A stretch of DNA of 44,349 nt from Cytophagales bacterium (GTDB taxonomy: Bacteria > Bacteroidota > Bacteroidia > Cytophagales > CCMP332), in contig JANQSY010000006.1 of NCBI GenBank assembly GCA_028279065.1, positions 1 through 44,349 of the forward strand. Direction: 5' to 3'. The translations under genes were made by a program, and so were the position numbers. Shown in pieces: positions 1 through 8,506 of this stretch. A model generated the notes under the pieces. That model saw only the letters and a list, made by a program, of their open reading frames with translations. It was not told where the DNA came from and ran no database searches. Position 1 is the first letter of the stretch. Each line of letters opens with the position of its first letter.

Positions 1-147
1 GCAGCGACATGTGATGCGCGTGGAGAAGGCGATACGCTTTGGGATATCTCCAGGATGTACGAAGGCCTGAGCATAGAAAAGATCAAGGCCCTCAACAAAC
101 TGGAAAACAACAAGATCAAACCAGGGCAGGTCTTGCGCATAGGGTAA
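1..147 (+). CDS. LysM-domain protein, C-terminal fragment
   Basis: The gene is cut by the left edge of the window; only the last 48 codons are present, open in frame 1 from base 1. They read as one LysM peptidoglycan-binding module: GDTLWDISRMY, then a helix ending in KIKALNKL, then KIKPGQVLRIG just before the stop. This beta-alpha-alpha-beta pattern at the very C-terminus is common in envelope proteins such as MltD-type lytic transglycosylases and wall amidases, which act outside the inner membrane. The catalytic part is out of view, so the enzyme class cannot be decided. The TAA stop overlaps the ATG of the next gene (TAATG), which suggests translational coupling. Confidence 0.8.
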   Translation, partial: AATCDARGEGDTLWDISRMYEGLSIEKIKALNKLENNKIKPGQVLRIG

Positions 148-389
148 TGTCCCTGCCCAGCTTCAATCGTTTTCAACTGGCACTAAGAAATGGCATAGAC
201 CGGGAAGAGGTCTGGTGTGCCTATAAGGGAATCATTTATGATGTCAGCTCATCCAGGCTTTGGAAAAAGGGTCAGCATTACGAACACTGGGCCGGCCAGG
301 ACCTGACCGACGAATTGAAGGATGCTCCTCATACTTCAAAGGTTTTTGAGAAATTTAAAGCAGTCGGGGTTTTGGAAGAAAACTCCTAG
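147..389 (+). CDS. Small cytochrome b5-like heme/steroid-binding domain protein
   Basis: An 80-residue protein that is a single cytochrome b5-like domain of the COG4892 type (predicted heme/steroid-binding protein). The pattern seen is a YKGIIYDVSSS strand-turn, then LWKKGQHYEHWAGQDLT and a DAPH motif. H44, H47 and H62 are candidate heme ligands. The domain fills the protein and there is no signal peptide, so it is probably cytoplasmic and may bind heme or act in single-electron transfer. The open frame extends further upstream, but the ATG at 147 overlaps the previous stop as TAATG and gives the compact family length. The gene ends convergently with rluD, overlapping by 4 nt. The redox partner cannot be inferred. 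Confidence 0.8.
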   Translation: MSLPSFNRFQLALRNGIDREEVWCAYKGIIYDVSSSRLWKKGQHYEHWAGQDLTDELKDAPHTSKVFEKFKAVGVLEENS

Positions 390-1414
390 ATCCCTGATAC
401 AGAATACTTCCTCCAGGATTCCAAAAGCATTAACATATCCCCGGCCAACTCCGAATCAAAAAGGATCTCCTTTTTAGCCGATGGATGAACAAAACCCAGG
501 GTTTTGGCATGAAGGGCCTGTCTTTGGAAATCCTTCAATAAGCCTTCAACAAAGGCCTTGTACTTTGAAAATCGGGGTCCCTTTAGGATCTTCCTGCCTC
601 CATATTCGGGATCCCCAAACAACGGACAGCCTATATATTGGAAATGGACCCTGATCTGGTGGGTTCTTCCGGTCTTGAGTCTGCATTCTACCAATGAAAC
701 AGGCCCGAGGCTCTCCAGGGTTTTGAAATGGGTTATTGCCCTCTTCCCCTTCCCCTCTTCCACAACAGTCCTCAGCTTACGATCCCTTGGGCTGCGATCT
801 ATGAACTCGTCTATGGTCCCTTCTTCTCCAGGGTCTCCCCAAACCAGGGCCTGGTAGGTCCGTTGAATTGAATGATCCAAAAACTGCTTTGCTAATAGGG
901 TATGTGCCTCTTCATTCTTGGCCACCACCAGCAGACCAGAGGTGTTCTTATCTATGCGATGGACAAGGCCAGGTCTAACATCCTCTTTTCCCTTCCCAGG
1001 TAGCTCTGAAAAATGATACAGAAGACCGTTGACCAGGGTCCCGTCCCAATTCCCAATTGCAGGGTGGACCACCATTCCCGATTCCTTATTGACAACAATA
1101 AGGTCATCATCCTCATGAATGATGTTCAGATCCAGCTTCTGGGGGATCAGCTCACGGTTTTCCTCAGGCTTGGGAAGAAACACCGATACCTCATCTCCGG
1201 GTTTGATTTTGTAATTGGATTTGCTGGCCTGGCCATTGACCTTTACCAGCTCGGCCTTTATGGCATTCTGAAGCCGATTTCGGCTTACATTTCCGAGACG
1301 GTCCATCAGGAATTTATCCAGACGCAATAAACTTTGATTCTGATCGGCCAACACTCTATGCCTCTCAAAGAGTTCCTCTTCGTTATTCCAATCGGTATCT
1401 TGGACGGTATTCAT
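386..1414 (-). CDS. rluD: RluD-type 23S rRNA pseudouridine synthase
   Basis: RluA/RluD-family pseudouridine synthase, which isomerises uridines in 23S rRNA. An N-terminal S4 RNA-binding domain is visible (LLRLDKFLMDRLGNVSRNRLQ ... VKVNG ... PGD), followed by the catalytic domain with the family signature HRIDKNTSGLLVVAKN, whose Asp is the nucleophile, and the downstream GRTHQIRVH motif. The frame is open 17 codons further upstream, but the ATG at 1414 gives the usual N-terminus and avoids running deep into the neighbouring gene. That ATG and the ATG of the divergent gene share two bases, so each gene's promoter must lie inside the other's coding region. Target specificity (RluD rather than RluA or RluC) is inferred from architecture. 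Confidence 0.92.
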   Translation of the reverse strand: MNTVQDTDWNNEEELFERHRVLADQNQSLLRLDKFLMDRLGNVSRNRLQNAIKAELVKVNGQASKSNYKIKPGDEVSVFLPKPEENRELIPQKLDLNIIHEDDDLIVVNKESGMVVHPAIGNWDGTLVNGLLYHFSELPGKGKEDVRPGLVHRIDKNTSGLLVVAKNEEAHTLLAKQFLDHSIQRTYQALVWGDPGEEGTIDEFIDRSPRDRKLRTVVEEGKGKRAITHFKTLESLGPVSLVECRLKTGRTHQIRVHFQYIGCPLFGDPEYGGRKILKGPRFSKYKAFVEGLLKDFQRQALHAKTLGFVHPSAKKEILFDSELAGDMLMLLESWRKYSVSGI

Positions 1415-2303
1415 GATAGACCCTAAGGTTTTCTTCATTGAGGATCCAATCCCGCCAATCTCCAAGGTCAGATTTCCGGATCATGACCGGGAAATAAGTA
1501 TGCTTAGGCTGGATCTCGCAGCTCCAAAAATATCAGGAAATAAGTATTGGAAGCTTAAATACCATTTTCTGAAGGCAGCTGAAAAAAAATCTGGACTGAT
1601 AGGAATTGGTGGCCCCTACTCAAACCTGCTCCACGCGCTGGCTGAAGGAGGCCATCTTTTTGGTATCCCAACCACGGGATTGCTTTCCGGTCCGGAACCA
1701 AAAGAACTCACCCCCACCCTCAAGGATTGTAGGAATTGGGGAATGAAACTCGAGTTTATCGACAGGCAGGAATTCAAGAACCTGAATCAAAAAAGTGATG
1801 AGGATCTCAATTACCAGGGCCAGGAAGTGATCCCGCTTGGAGCAAATGATGCCCTAGGCCTGCAAGGGACCCAAGAGGTCCTAAAACAGATCCCGAGGGA
1901 ATTCACAACCATCTTGTGCGCCATGGGGACTGGAAACACATTCAAAGGATTGGTTCTGTCTTCAAGTCCGGGAACCAGGGTAATTGGCATCCCTGTGCTA
2001 AAGGGGATAAAAAATGAACTGGAAAAGGATGAAGATCTGCTTACAAGCTCCTCGAATTGGGAGATACTTGAAGGATATGAATTTGGTGGATTCGCAAGGT
2101 TCCCCGATCAACTTCTGAAATTTGTTAAGGCATTTGAAGAAATGAACTCTATCCCCATGGACCCCATCTACACCGCAAAACTGGCCTTTGCCACATGGGA
2201 TCTATTAAAACGGGGATCTCTTGAGAGCCAGGACAAGGTAATAATGATCCATAGCGGAGGGCTTCAGGGAAGAAGGGGGTTTCCTAATCTTGTTGCTTCC
2301 TGA
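1413..2303 (+). CDS. PLP-dependent D-cysteine desulfhydrase / ACC deaminase family enzyme
   Basis: A 296-residue fold-type II PLP enzyme of the 1-aminocyclopropane-1-carboxylate deaminase/D-cysteine desulfhydrase family. The lysine expected to carry PLP is K44 in SGNKYWKLKY, and a GIGGPYSNLLHA loop follows as in the family. ACGTGNTFKGL-like glycine-rich phosphate binding is represented here by CAMGTGNTFKG. The family deaminates or desulfhydrates small D-amino acids or ACC; the exact substrate cannot be read from sequence, and D-cysteine desulfhydrase is the usual default in Bacteroidota. It starts divergently from rluD with overlapping start codons and ends convergently with recX, overlapping by 20 nt. 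Confidence 0.78.
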   Translation: MIDPKVFFIEDPIPPISKVRFPDHDREISMLRLDLAAPKISGNKYWKLKYHFLKAAEKKSGLIGIGGPYSNLLHALAEGGHLFGIPTTGLLSGPEPKELTPTLKDCRNWGMKLEFIDRQEFKNLNQKSDEDLNYQGQEVIPLGANDALGLQGTQEVLKQIPREFTTILCAMGTGNTFKGLVLSSSPGTRVIGIPVLKGIKNELEKDEDLLTSSSNWEILEGYEFGGFARFPDQLLKFVKAFEEMNSIPMDPIYTAKLAFATWDLLKRGSLESQDKVIMIHSGGLQGRRGFPNLVAS

Positions 2304-2763
2304 TCTCCTCAAGTGCCCGAAAAGCAATATCATATTCATAGCCCTTGGAAGCCAGAAATGCTACCAATCTTGATTGGTCTTTTCTTGATCCCAAATCCAG
2401 TTTTTCTACCTTCTTTTTCGCCAGGCTCACAGCCTTTTCCCAATACTCCTTTTCTTCCAACTTTTCCAATCCGGATTGTATCCTGGCCGGATCAACCCCT
2501 TTCATTCTGAGGGCGTTCGCGATCTTCAGCTTTCCCCAGGATCTGGAATTGAATTTTCCTCTCGCGTATACCTCAGCGAAGCGATCCTCATCAATAAAAC
2601 CCTGATCCACAAGACGACTCAACAGCTCTTCCACGAGTTCCTGATCGATCCCTTCATAGGAATTGAGCTTATCCAGAGCTTCCTTGGTACTTCTTTCCCT
2701 GAATGCACAATAGGCTGTAATTTTATTCCAGTATTTTTCAGTAAGATTTTCTTGCTCTCCCAT
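2284..2763 (-). CDS. recX: RecX-like regulatory protein
   Basis: A 159-residue all-helical protein of the RecX family, which caps and modulates RecA filaments during recombination and the SOS response. The sequence has the family's repeated three-helix pattern: an N-terminal YCAFRERSTKEALDKL unit, the conserved LVDQGFIDEDRFAEVYARGKFNSRSWGKLKI segment, and C-terminal repeats ending AFLASKGYEYDIAFRAL. Length is typical. The ATG at 2763 is 11 nt from the start of the divergent murF-alr, leaving no room for separate promoters between them. recA itself is not in the window. Confidence 0.88.
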   Translation of the reverse strand: MGEQENLTEKYWNKITAYCAFRERSTKEALDKLNSYEGIDQELVEELLSRLVDQGFIDEDRFAEVYARGKFNSRSWGKLKIANALRMKGVDPARIQSGLEKLEEKEYWEKAVSLAKKKVEKLDLGSRKDQSRLVAFLASKGYEYDIAFRALEEIRKQQD

Positions 2764-2774
2764 TTCGATAAGCC

Positions 2775-5207
2775 TTGATAAAAAAATTAAAAACCAGAGA
2801 ATTAGCCAAAATCCTTGGAGGGAAGGGTCAACTTGGAAGCCCGGAAAGCATTCCCAGGGAAATCATTTTCGATACACGGAGAATAAGCAATCCTGAATCT
2901 TCAATTTTCTTTGCCCTGAATGGTCACAGGGACGGGCATGAATTTATATCCGATGCTCAGAAAAAAGGTGTCAAGGACTTCGTGATCTCACGGCCTCATG
3001 AAGAGTTCTCTAAAGAAATCGAAGACCAAAACTTAATTCAGGTAGATGATCCATTAAAAGCTTTACAGACCCTGGCAAAGGATCAAAGAAACAGTCTCTC
3101 AAAAACCAGGATCATCGGGATCACAGGGAGCAATGGTAAAACCATAGTCAAGGAATGGCTATGGAATATTCTTTCAAGCCGATTCGATACCTATAAAAAT
3201 CCAAAGAGCTTCAATTCACAGATCGGCCTGCCCTATTCTGTCCTAAACATGGACCAGGAGCCCGAATTGGCGATTTTTGAAGCTGGGATCTCTACTTCTG
3301 GGGAAATGGAGAACCTTAAGGAGATCCTAAATCCCGAATTAGGGATCTTCACCACCCTGGGCCCTGCCCATAACGAGGGATTTGGATCGGAAGAGGAGAA
3401 ACTCGGTGAGAAACTCAAGCTATTTGAGGGTTCCCAAAAGGTCATTGCCCGAGGAGACAGATCTTACTCAGAATCTTTAAGGGAGAAGCTTGGAGAAAAA
3501 CTGATCTTATGGGGCACTGAAGGCAATTTCAAGTATCGGGTGACTTTTTCCGGAGCATCGGGTAAAGGCACCATGATCAACGTAAATGGTGATGATTTTG
3601 AGTTCCATTTTGGCGATCATGGAAGTCTGGAGAATATAAGCCATTGCATAGTATTCGCCCTTGAAATGGGTATGAACAGCGATGAGATCAGGGCCTCATT
3701 AGGGGACATTTCAGGCATCTCAATGAGGATGGACCTAAAAAAGGGATATAATGCTTGTTGGTTGATCAATGACTCCTACAATCTGGACTTTGATGGTCTT
3801 AAACTTGGCTTGCAGTCCCTGAGTACGCTCGGCTATACCAGTGATAAATCCCTGATCATGACAGATATCCCAGGCCTGGAGGAAGAAAATTATGATCCTG
3901 TAGTGCAATTGATCAACCAGGTATTTCTAAAGAATTTTGTCGGGATAGGTCCCATACTCGGGAAACTGAAAGACAGGATAGAGGCCAGAAATAGCTATTT
4001 TGTTGAGGATATTGAGGATAGGTCAGCCTTCCCCGATTTCGAAAATGAAACCATTCTGCTGACTGGTGCGAGGAAATTCAATCTGGATTCCCTGGTCCCT
4101 TTTCTTGAAGAGAGAGTACATGGAACTGTCCTGGAAATTGATCTGGAAGCGGTCCAACACAACCTCAGGTTATTCCAGGGTTTCGCCCCCGAAAGCAAAA
4201 TGATGGTGATGGTAAAAGGCTCCGGTTATGGAATAGGCATGACTGAGTTGGCAAAATTTCTGGATACCAAGGTGGATCACTTTGGAGTTGCATACCTGGA
4301 TGAAGGGCTTGAGCTCAAAAAGCAGGGAATCAAAACACCCATCATGGTGATGAATCCTTCCAAAGAAGGATTGGACCTATTGATCGAAAACGGGCTTGAG
4401 GCTGAGGTATTTGATTGGGAAGGACTCCATAGGATCATTGAGGTAGCCGAACAAAAAGGAATAATTCCGGGGATCCACATCAACATCGACACCGGTATGC
4501 ACCGGCTGGGTTTTGCACCGGAAGATTCTGAAAAGATCGGCTCCTTTCTCAAGGGAAAAGAACTTACCCCAAGATCGATCTTTAGCCACCTGTCAAGCGC
4601 CGATGATCCAAGAGAAATGGATTTTACCAAGGGTCAGATAGAAAGATTCAGATCCTCGACAGAAGGCTTTTTTAGTTCCTACGGAAAAAAGGTTCCCATT
4701 CATATATGCAATACTTCGGGGATCATCAACAATCCGGAAGCCCACTTTGACATGGTAAGGCTGGGAATAGGATTGTATGGTGTGGACCCAACTGGAATAG
4801 TCAGGAATCGACTGTCTTCAGTGGCAAGATTGATCACGGAGATCTCCCAGGTCAAAAAACTTGAAAAAGGTTCAAGTATCGGGTATTCCAGAAGCGGAAG
4901 AGTGGATGAAGAAAGCTATATAGCAACCCTTCCAATCGGCTATGCTGATGGATTTCCCAGGCTGCTTGGAAATGAAAGGTCAAAGGTCTTCATACATGAA
5001 AACCCTTACCCGGTTATCGGAAATGTGTGTATGGATATGATCATGGTAAACCTGGGAAGAGACCATTACCCTGCAGGAACCCCGGTTGAAATTTTTGGCA
5101 AGGAATTTTCTTTGGAACAATATGCTGAAGCTCAGGGCACTATTCCTTATGAGGTCTTAACCCAGATAGGCCCCCGGGTCAAGCGCATATATATTTCAAG
5201 TCATTAG
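2775..5207 (+). CDS. murF-alr: Bifunctional MurF ligase / alanine racemase fusion
   Basis: An 810-residue fusion of two consecutive peptidoglycan-precursor activities. Residues ~1-445 are MurF (UDP-MurNAc-tripeptide:D-Ala-D-Ala ligase), with ATP loop GITGSNGKT at 115-123 and INDSYN in the central domain. Residues ~450-810 are a PLP alanine racemase with the PLP lysine at K481 (MVKGSGYGIG), the substrate-loop HICNTSGI region, and GYSRSGRV and IGYADGFPR near the end. The fusion is characteristic of Bacteroidota. The racemase motif deviates from the usual VKANAYGHG, as is often seen in fused forms. The only suitable start is TTG at 2775, which gives the usual MurF N-terminus LKTRELAKILGG. It heads a + strand run of six genes. 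Confidence 0.95.
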   Translation: MIKKLKTRELAKILGGKGQLGSPESIPREIIFDTRRISNPESSIFFALNGHRDGHEFISDAQKKGVKDFVISRPHEEFSKEIEDQNLIQVDDPLKALQTLAKDQRNSLSKTRIIGITGSNGKTIVKEWLWNILSSRFDTYKNPKSFNSQIGLPYSVLNMDQEPELAIFEAGISTSGEMENLKEILNPELGIFTTLGPAHNEGFGSEEEKLGEKLKLFEGSQKVIARGDRSYSESLREKLGEKLILWGTEGNFKYRVTFSGASGKGTMINVNGDDFEFHFGDHGSLENISHCIVFALEMGMNSDEIRASLGDISGISMRMDLKKGYNACWLINDSYNLDFDGLKLGLQSLSTLGYTSDKSLIMTDIPGLEEENYDPVVQLINQVFLKNFVGIGPILGKLKDRIEARNSYFVEDIEDRSAFPDFENETILLTGARKFNLDSLVPFLEERVHGTVLEIDLEAVQHNLRLFQGFAPESKMMVMVKGSGYGIGMTELAKFLDTKVDHFGVAYLDEGLELKKQGIKTPIMVMNPSKEGLDLLIENGLEAEVFDWEGLHRIIEVAEQKGIIPGIHINIDTGMHRLGFAPEDSEKIGSFLKGKELTPRSIFSHLSSADDPREMDFTKGQIERFRSSTEGFFSSYGKKVPIHICNTSGIINNPEAHFDMVRLGIGLYGVDPTGIVRNRLSSVARLITEISQVKKLEKGSSIGYSRSGRVDEESYIATLPIGYADGFPRLLGNERSKVFIHENPYPVIGNVCMDMIMVNLGRDHYPAGTPVEIFGKEFSLEQYAEAQGTIPYEVLTQIGPRVKRIYISSH

Positions 5208-5246
5208 ATGAAATCTTCGATTGATTATTTTTACAAAAAGCCCAAG

Positions 5247-5954
5247 ATGAAAAAGCTAACCAGTACTCTCACGCTCATTTTGCTGTTCTCCGTTTTCGCA
5301 TTTTCCCAAACGGTAGTGGTCAAGGAGGAATCCGACCGGGTGGAGGGAAAAGAGGTCCCTGGGGTGACTACCACCCTTGAGATCAAGGATGTAAAGGATG
5401 TCGAGAAGCAATGGATGAATCAGTTCAAATCTTATGGGAGGGTAACTGAGAAGAATGGGTTCTTTGTGGTCCAGGAAGCATATATTCCAAAGATTGCCAG
5501 CAATAATCCTGCAAGGACCTTTTCCCGAATTCTTTTGACGGAAGAGGGAACCATGATCTGGTGGGGGATCGAGTTTGGAGGAGAATTTGTAGGTCCCGAC
5601 CATCATCCCACAAAAATGAAGGTCGCAAAAGAGACCTTGCATCAATTCGGAGTGGACGTTTATGTCAACAAGGTCAACCGCGAGATCGAAGAGGCAGAGA
5701 GGGCAGTACAGCTAGAGGTAAAGAGCTATGAATCCCTTGTGAAATCGGGAGAGAATTTCTCCACTGAATTTGAGAAGAACCACCTTCAAAAGCTTAAGCT
5801 TCAGGAAAGGCTTGCTCAGAACAGGGTTGATTCCACAAACATTTCCAACCTTATCAACCAAAACCAGATCGATCAGAAAGAGTCCCTGCTGGAGATCGAA
5901 AAGCTTAAAGAGGCTAAAGAACTCATCAAAAAGAAACTGGAAGGCATCAAATAA
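5247..5954 (+). CDS. Secreted coiled-coil protein of unknown function
   Basis: I do not recognise a family. With the ATG at 5247 the product is 235 residues with a clean signal peptide (MKKLTSTLTLILLFSVFAFS, cleaved near SQT), so it is exported. Residues ~25-130 form a globular region with FFVVQEAYIPKI and an aromatic TMIWWGIEFGGEF stretch. From ~130 to the end it is charged and heptad-like (EIEEAERAVQLEVKSYESL ... LLEIEKLKEAKELIKKKLEG), which predicts a long coiled coil. An alternative ATG at 5208 directly follows the murF-alr stop but adds a basic, aromatic stretch before the signal peptide. The next gene overlaps its stop by TAATG. A periplasmic or outer-membrane structural role is inference only. 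Confidence 0.75.
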   Translation: MKKLTSTLTLILLFSVFAFSQTVVVKEESDRVEGKEVPGVTTTLEIKDVKDVEKQWMNQFKSYGRVTEKNGFFVVQEAYIPKIASNNPARTFSRILLTEEGTMIWWGIEFGGEFVGPDHHPTKMKVAKETLHQFGVDVYVNKVNREIEEAERAVQLEVKSYESLVKSGENFSTEFEKNHLQKLKLQERLAQNRVDSTNISNLINQNQIDQKESLLEIEKLKEAKELIKKKLEGIK

Positions 5955-6976
5955 TGGTCGCCGACTTCCGAAGCGATACCCTGACAAAACCAAGCAGGGG
6001 AATGCTTGATGCAATGCTCAATGCAGAGGTCGGGGACGATGTTTGGGAAAGTGATCCAACTGTAAAGGAACTGGAATCAAAGACGGCCACACTTTTTGGA
6101 ATGAGGGCAGCATTGTTTTGCCCCTCCGGAACCATGGCGAACCAGATCGCGATCCGCCTGTTTACCCAACCCCAGGATGAAGTGATCTGTGATTCCCAAT
6201 CCCATATTTACCATTATGAATCCGCTGGACCTGCATCGAATTCAGGGGTAGCATTAAAATTGATCCAAAGCCAAAGGGGAATAATCGATGCCCGGCAGAT
6301 CGAAAAGTCAATAAATCCTAAAGATGTGCACTTCCCTCCCTCCCGATTGGTGGTATTGGAAAACACCTGTAACAAAGGGGGTGGGTATTCCTATGAATTG
6401 GATAACATCAGAGAGATCTCAGAGCTATGCACGAGCAGATCCTTGAGCCTGCATATGGATGGGGCCAGGGCCTTTAATGCCATCGTTTCCAAAGGCTATT
6501 CATCTGAACAATTGGGAAGTCATCTGGATAGCATTTCCATTTGTCTATCCAAGGGATTGGGCTGCCCAGTGGGAACAGTTCTGGTAATAAAAGATCCTGA
6601 GTTGCTATTCAAGGCCAAAAGGATCAGAAAGGCATTTGGCGGGGGCATGCGACAATCAGGTTATCTTGCGGCAGCAGGGATCTATGCCTTAGAAAACAAT
6701 ATTGAAAGGTTGACGGAGGATCATGAAAATGCAAAAACTCTTTGGAAAGGGTTAAAAGAATATGGTTTGTCCAAGGAGGCCCCGGAACCCGAAACCAATA
6801 TTCTGATCTTCACTCCAGGATCAAAATGGAACAGGGAAGAGTTGATCAAAGAACTGGAGCGCTTAGGGGTCCTTAGCGTTCCCATGGGTGATGATCATAT
6901 TCGTCTCGTGACTCATTTGGATGTTGGAACAAGTCATATCGACTATGCTCTCAAATGTTTTAAAAGCCTTTCTTGA
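5954..6976 (+). CDS. ltaE: Low-specificity L-threonine aldolase
   Basis: A 340-residue fold-type I PLP enzyme that cleaves L-threonine/allo-threonine to glycine and acetaldehyde. Family features are the N-terminal DFRSDTLTKPS, the glycine-rich FCPSGTMANQIAI, H84/H87 in SHIYHYES, D169 and R172 in HMDGARAFNA, and the PLP lysine K200 in CLSKGLGCPVG. Length is standard. The start ATG overlaps the preceding stop (TAATG), and the gene's own TGA overlaps the TTG start of the next gene as TTGA, so three genes here are probably translated in a coupled fashion. It is a housekeeping glycine/threonine enzyme in the cytosol. Confidence 0.93.
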   Translation: MVADFRSDTLTKPSRGMLDAMLNAEVGDDVWESDPTVKELESKTATLFGMRAALFCPSGTMANQIAIRLFTQPQDEVICDSQSHIYHYESAGPASNSGVALKLIQSQRGIIDARQIEKSINPKDVHFPPSRLVVLENTCNKGGGYSYELDNIREISELCTSRSLSLHMDGARAFNAIVSKGYSSEQLGSHLDSISICLSKGLGCPVGTVLVIKDPELLFKAKRIRKAFGGGMRQSGYLAAAGIYALENNIERLTEDHENAKTLWKGLKEYGLSKEAPEPETNILIFTPGSKWNREELIKELERLGVLSVPMGDDHIRLVTHLDVGTSHIDYALKCFKSLS

Positions 6977-8364
6977 TAAATAAGAACCAAATCTGGCTTG
7001 GGGGAATAATTCTAACCTGTGCAACTTATCTAGGGCTTGGGATCCAGGAAGGTCATGATTGGGGTGGAGATTTTGCCATGTATATTGCTCAAGCGAAGGC
7101 TTTAACCCAGGGGGGATTGAGGGATCTCTACCTTTCAAATGCCTTTGCAACAAACAATTCTATCCATCCTTTTGGGCCGCTCCTTTATCCCTTTGGTTAC
7201 CCTATACTACTTGCTCCAATTTATGCAATACTGGGCCTGAATTTTATTGGTTTCAAGATTTACACCTCACTATTTGCCATTCTTTCAATACCCGTTCTTT
7301 TTAAAGTCTTCAAGCCCTTTTTCCAAAACCAGATCTTTACATTTTGCCTCATCGCCTGTATTGTACTAAATGCTGGCTTTACAAAATCATCAGATCAGAT
7401 CTTCTCGGATCTACCTTATTTCTTCTTCAGTTTTTTAGCCCTTTCATACTTCAAAAGGGAGCATTCACTAAGCGAGGGGATTATTATAGGGTGCCTGATA
7501 TTTTTTTCCTATCTGATCAGAGATGTTGGTCTTTTTCTTTTACCAGCTTTATTGGTATTTCAACTGATCTCAAAAGAAGGAAAATCCAGGTTTGAGAGAA
7601 TTCTTGACCTTAGGACATGGGTTCCATTTGGAGTATTCCTTTCTGCCTATCTGTTGAAGTTCCTTATTCTTCTTAATTATCCTGCCAACCATTTAAACAG
7701 ATTAACAGAAGGCCTATCCTTGGGTTCAATTTTTTCCAACCTTGTTTTCTATGAAGACCTGGTATCCTCGTTCATGTTTACTTGGGATACTCCTTCTTTT
7801 TCGTTGATCCTGTTTTTCATCGGGCTTGCCATCATTGGGGTTTCGACTTGCTGGAAGGAAACAGTTCATTTCCTTTTATATGCTCTTTTGGTGGCAGTGA
7901 TAATAATCATTTGGCCTCATAAGCAAGGTGAAAGGTTTTGGTACCCCGTCCTACCGATCTTTTTCTTTTTCATACTAAAGGGAGTAGAGATCATTGGAAG
8001 CAAAAAGCCAAAATTGGCCTTTTCCGGGGTGGTTTTCATTTTGCTTTGGACCGGGATCATTGCTGTAAAAGGAGGAATAGAATCTTTTAAAAGGAATAAG
8101 ATCCCAACAAACCAGGCCTATACCGTGGAAATGAAGGATCATTATAACTATATAACCAAGAATATCTCCGAAAACGAACCTGTTCTTTTCTTTAAACCAA
8201 GAGTTCTAAGGTTTTTCACGAAAAGGAATAGTCATTTTGTTCCGGTTGATAGTTATGAAAATACGGATACAAGATATTTCCTGTTACCCAGGAAAGATGA
8301 GTTTCAAAGTGGGGAAATAATCTATTCAACAGAAAGATTCCGATTATGGCGATCAAAAAAATGA
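6973..8364 (+). CDS. GT-C family membrane glycosyltransferase (GT39-like)
   Basis: A 463-residue polytopic membrane protein of the ArnT/PMT-like GT-C type, which transfers sugars from polyprenyl-phosphate carriers on the outer face of the inner membrane. It has an N-terminal membrane helix, then a first outer loop with an acidic motif (DWGGDFAMYIAQAKAL) where GT-C enzymes hold their catalytic acid, then FGPLLYPFGYPILLAP and about ten further hydrophobic helices, and a ~90-residue soluble C-terminal tail. A paralog lies at 30626-32059. The start is TTG, overlapping the ltaE stop (TTGA); no ATG is available. Acceptor and sugar cannot be inferred. There is no ligase or wzx-like gene nearby. Confidence 0.78.
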   Translation: MINKNQIWLGGIILTCATYLGLGIQEGHDWGGDFAMYIAQAKALTQGGLRDLYLSNAFATNNSIHPFGPLLYPFGYPILLAPIYAILGLNFIGFKIYTSLFAILSIPVLFKVFKPFFQNQIFTFCLIACIVLNAGFTKSSDQIFSDLPYFFFSFLALSYFKREHSLSEGIIIGCLIFFSYLIRDVGLFLLPALLVFQLISKEGKSRFERILDLRTWVPFGVFLSAYLLKFLILLNYPANHLNRLTEGLSLGSIFSNLVFYEDLVSSFMFTWDTPSFSLILFFIGLAIIGVSTCWKETVHFLLYALLVAVIIIIWPHKQGERFWYPVLPIFFFFILKGVEIIGSKKPKLAFSGVVFILLWTGIIAVKGGIESFKRNKIPTNQAYTVEMKDHYNYITKNISENEPVLFFKPRVLRFFTKRNSHFVPVDSYENTDTRYFLLPRKDEFQSGEIIYSTERFRLWRSKK

Positions 8365-8506
8365 TCGACTGCCTCCAGCGTTCTATGTTTTCCTAGCAGG
8401 GGAATACAAGGGGATTATCAAGGACAAAAACAAGAGCGGAAGGTTTCAAAGGCAAAATTGAAACAATTCACAGGAGAAGAGGTCGTTTTATACCAAAGCG
8501 TTCATT
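8365..8506 (+). other. Intergenic spacer with an open 45-codon frame lacking a start codon
   Basis: There is no recognised gene in this 142 nt gap. One frame is open from inside the end of the glycosyltransferase gene to a TGA near 8461 and reads protein-like (RLPPAFYVFLAGEYKG, then a basic tail) but has no ATG, GTG or TTG in a sensible place. It could be a decayed gene end or chance. AGGAGAAGAGG near 8472-8482 is purine-rich but lies about 25 nt before the tonB ATG, too far for a normal ribosome site. Confidence 0.25.
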
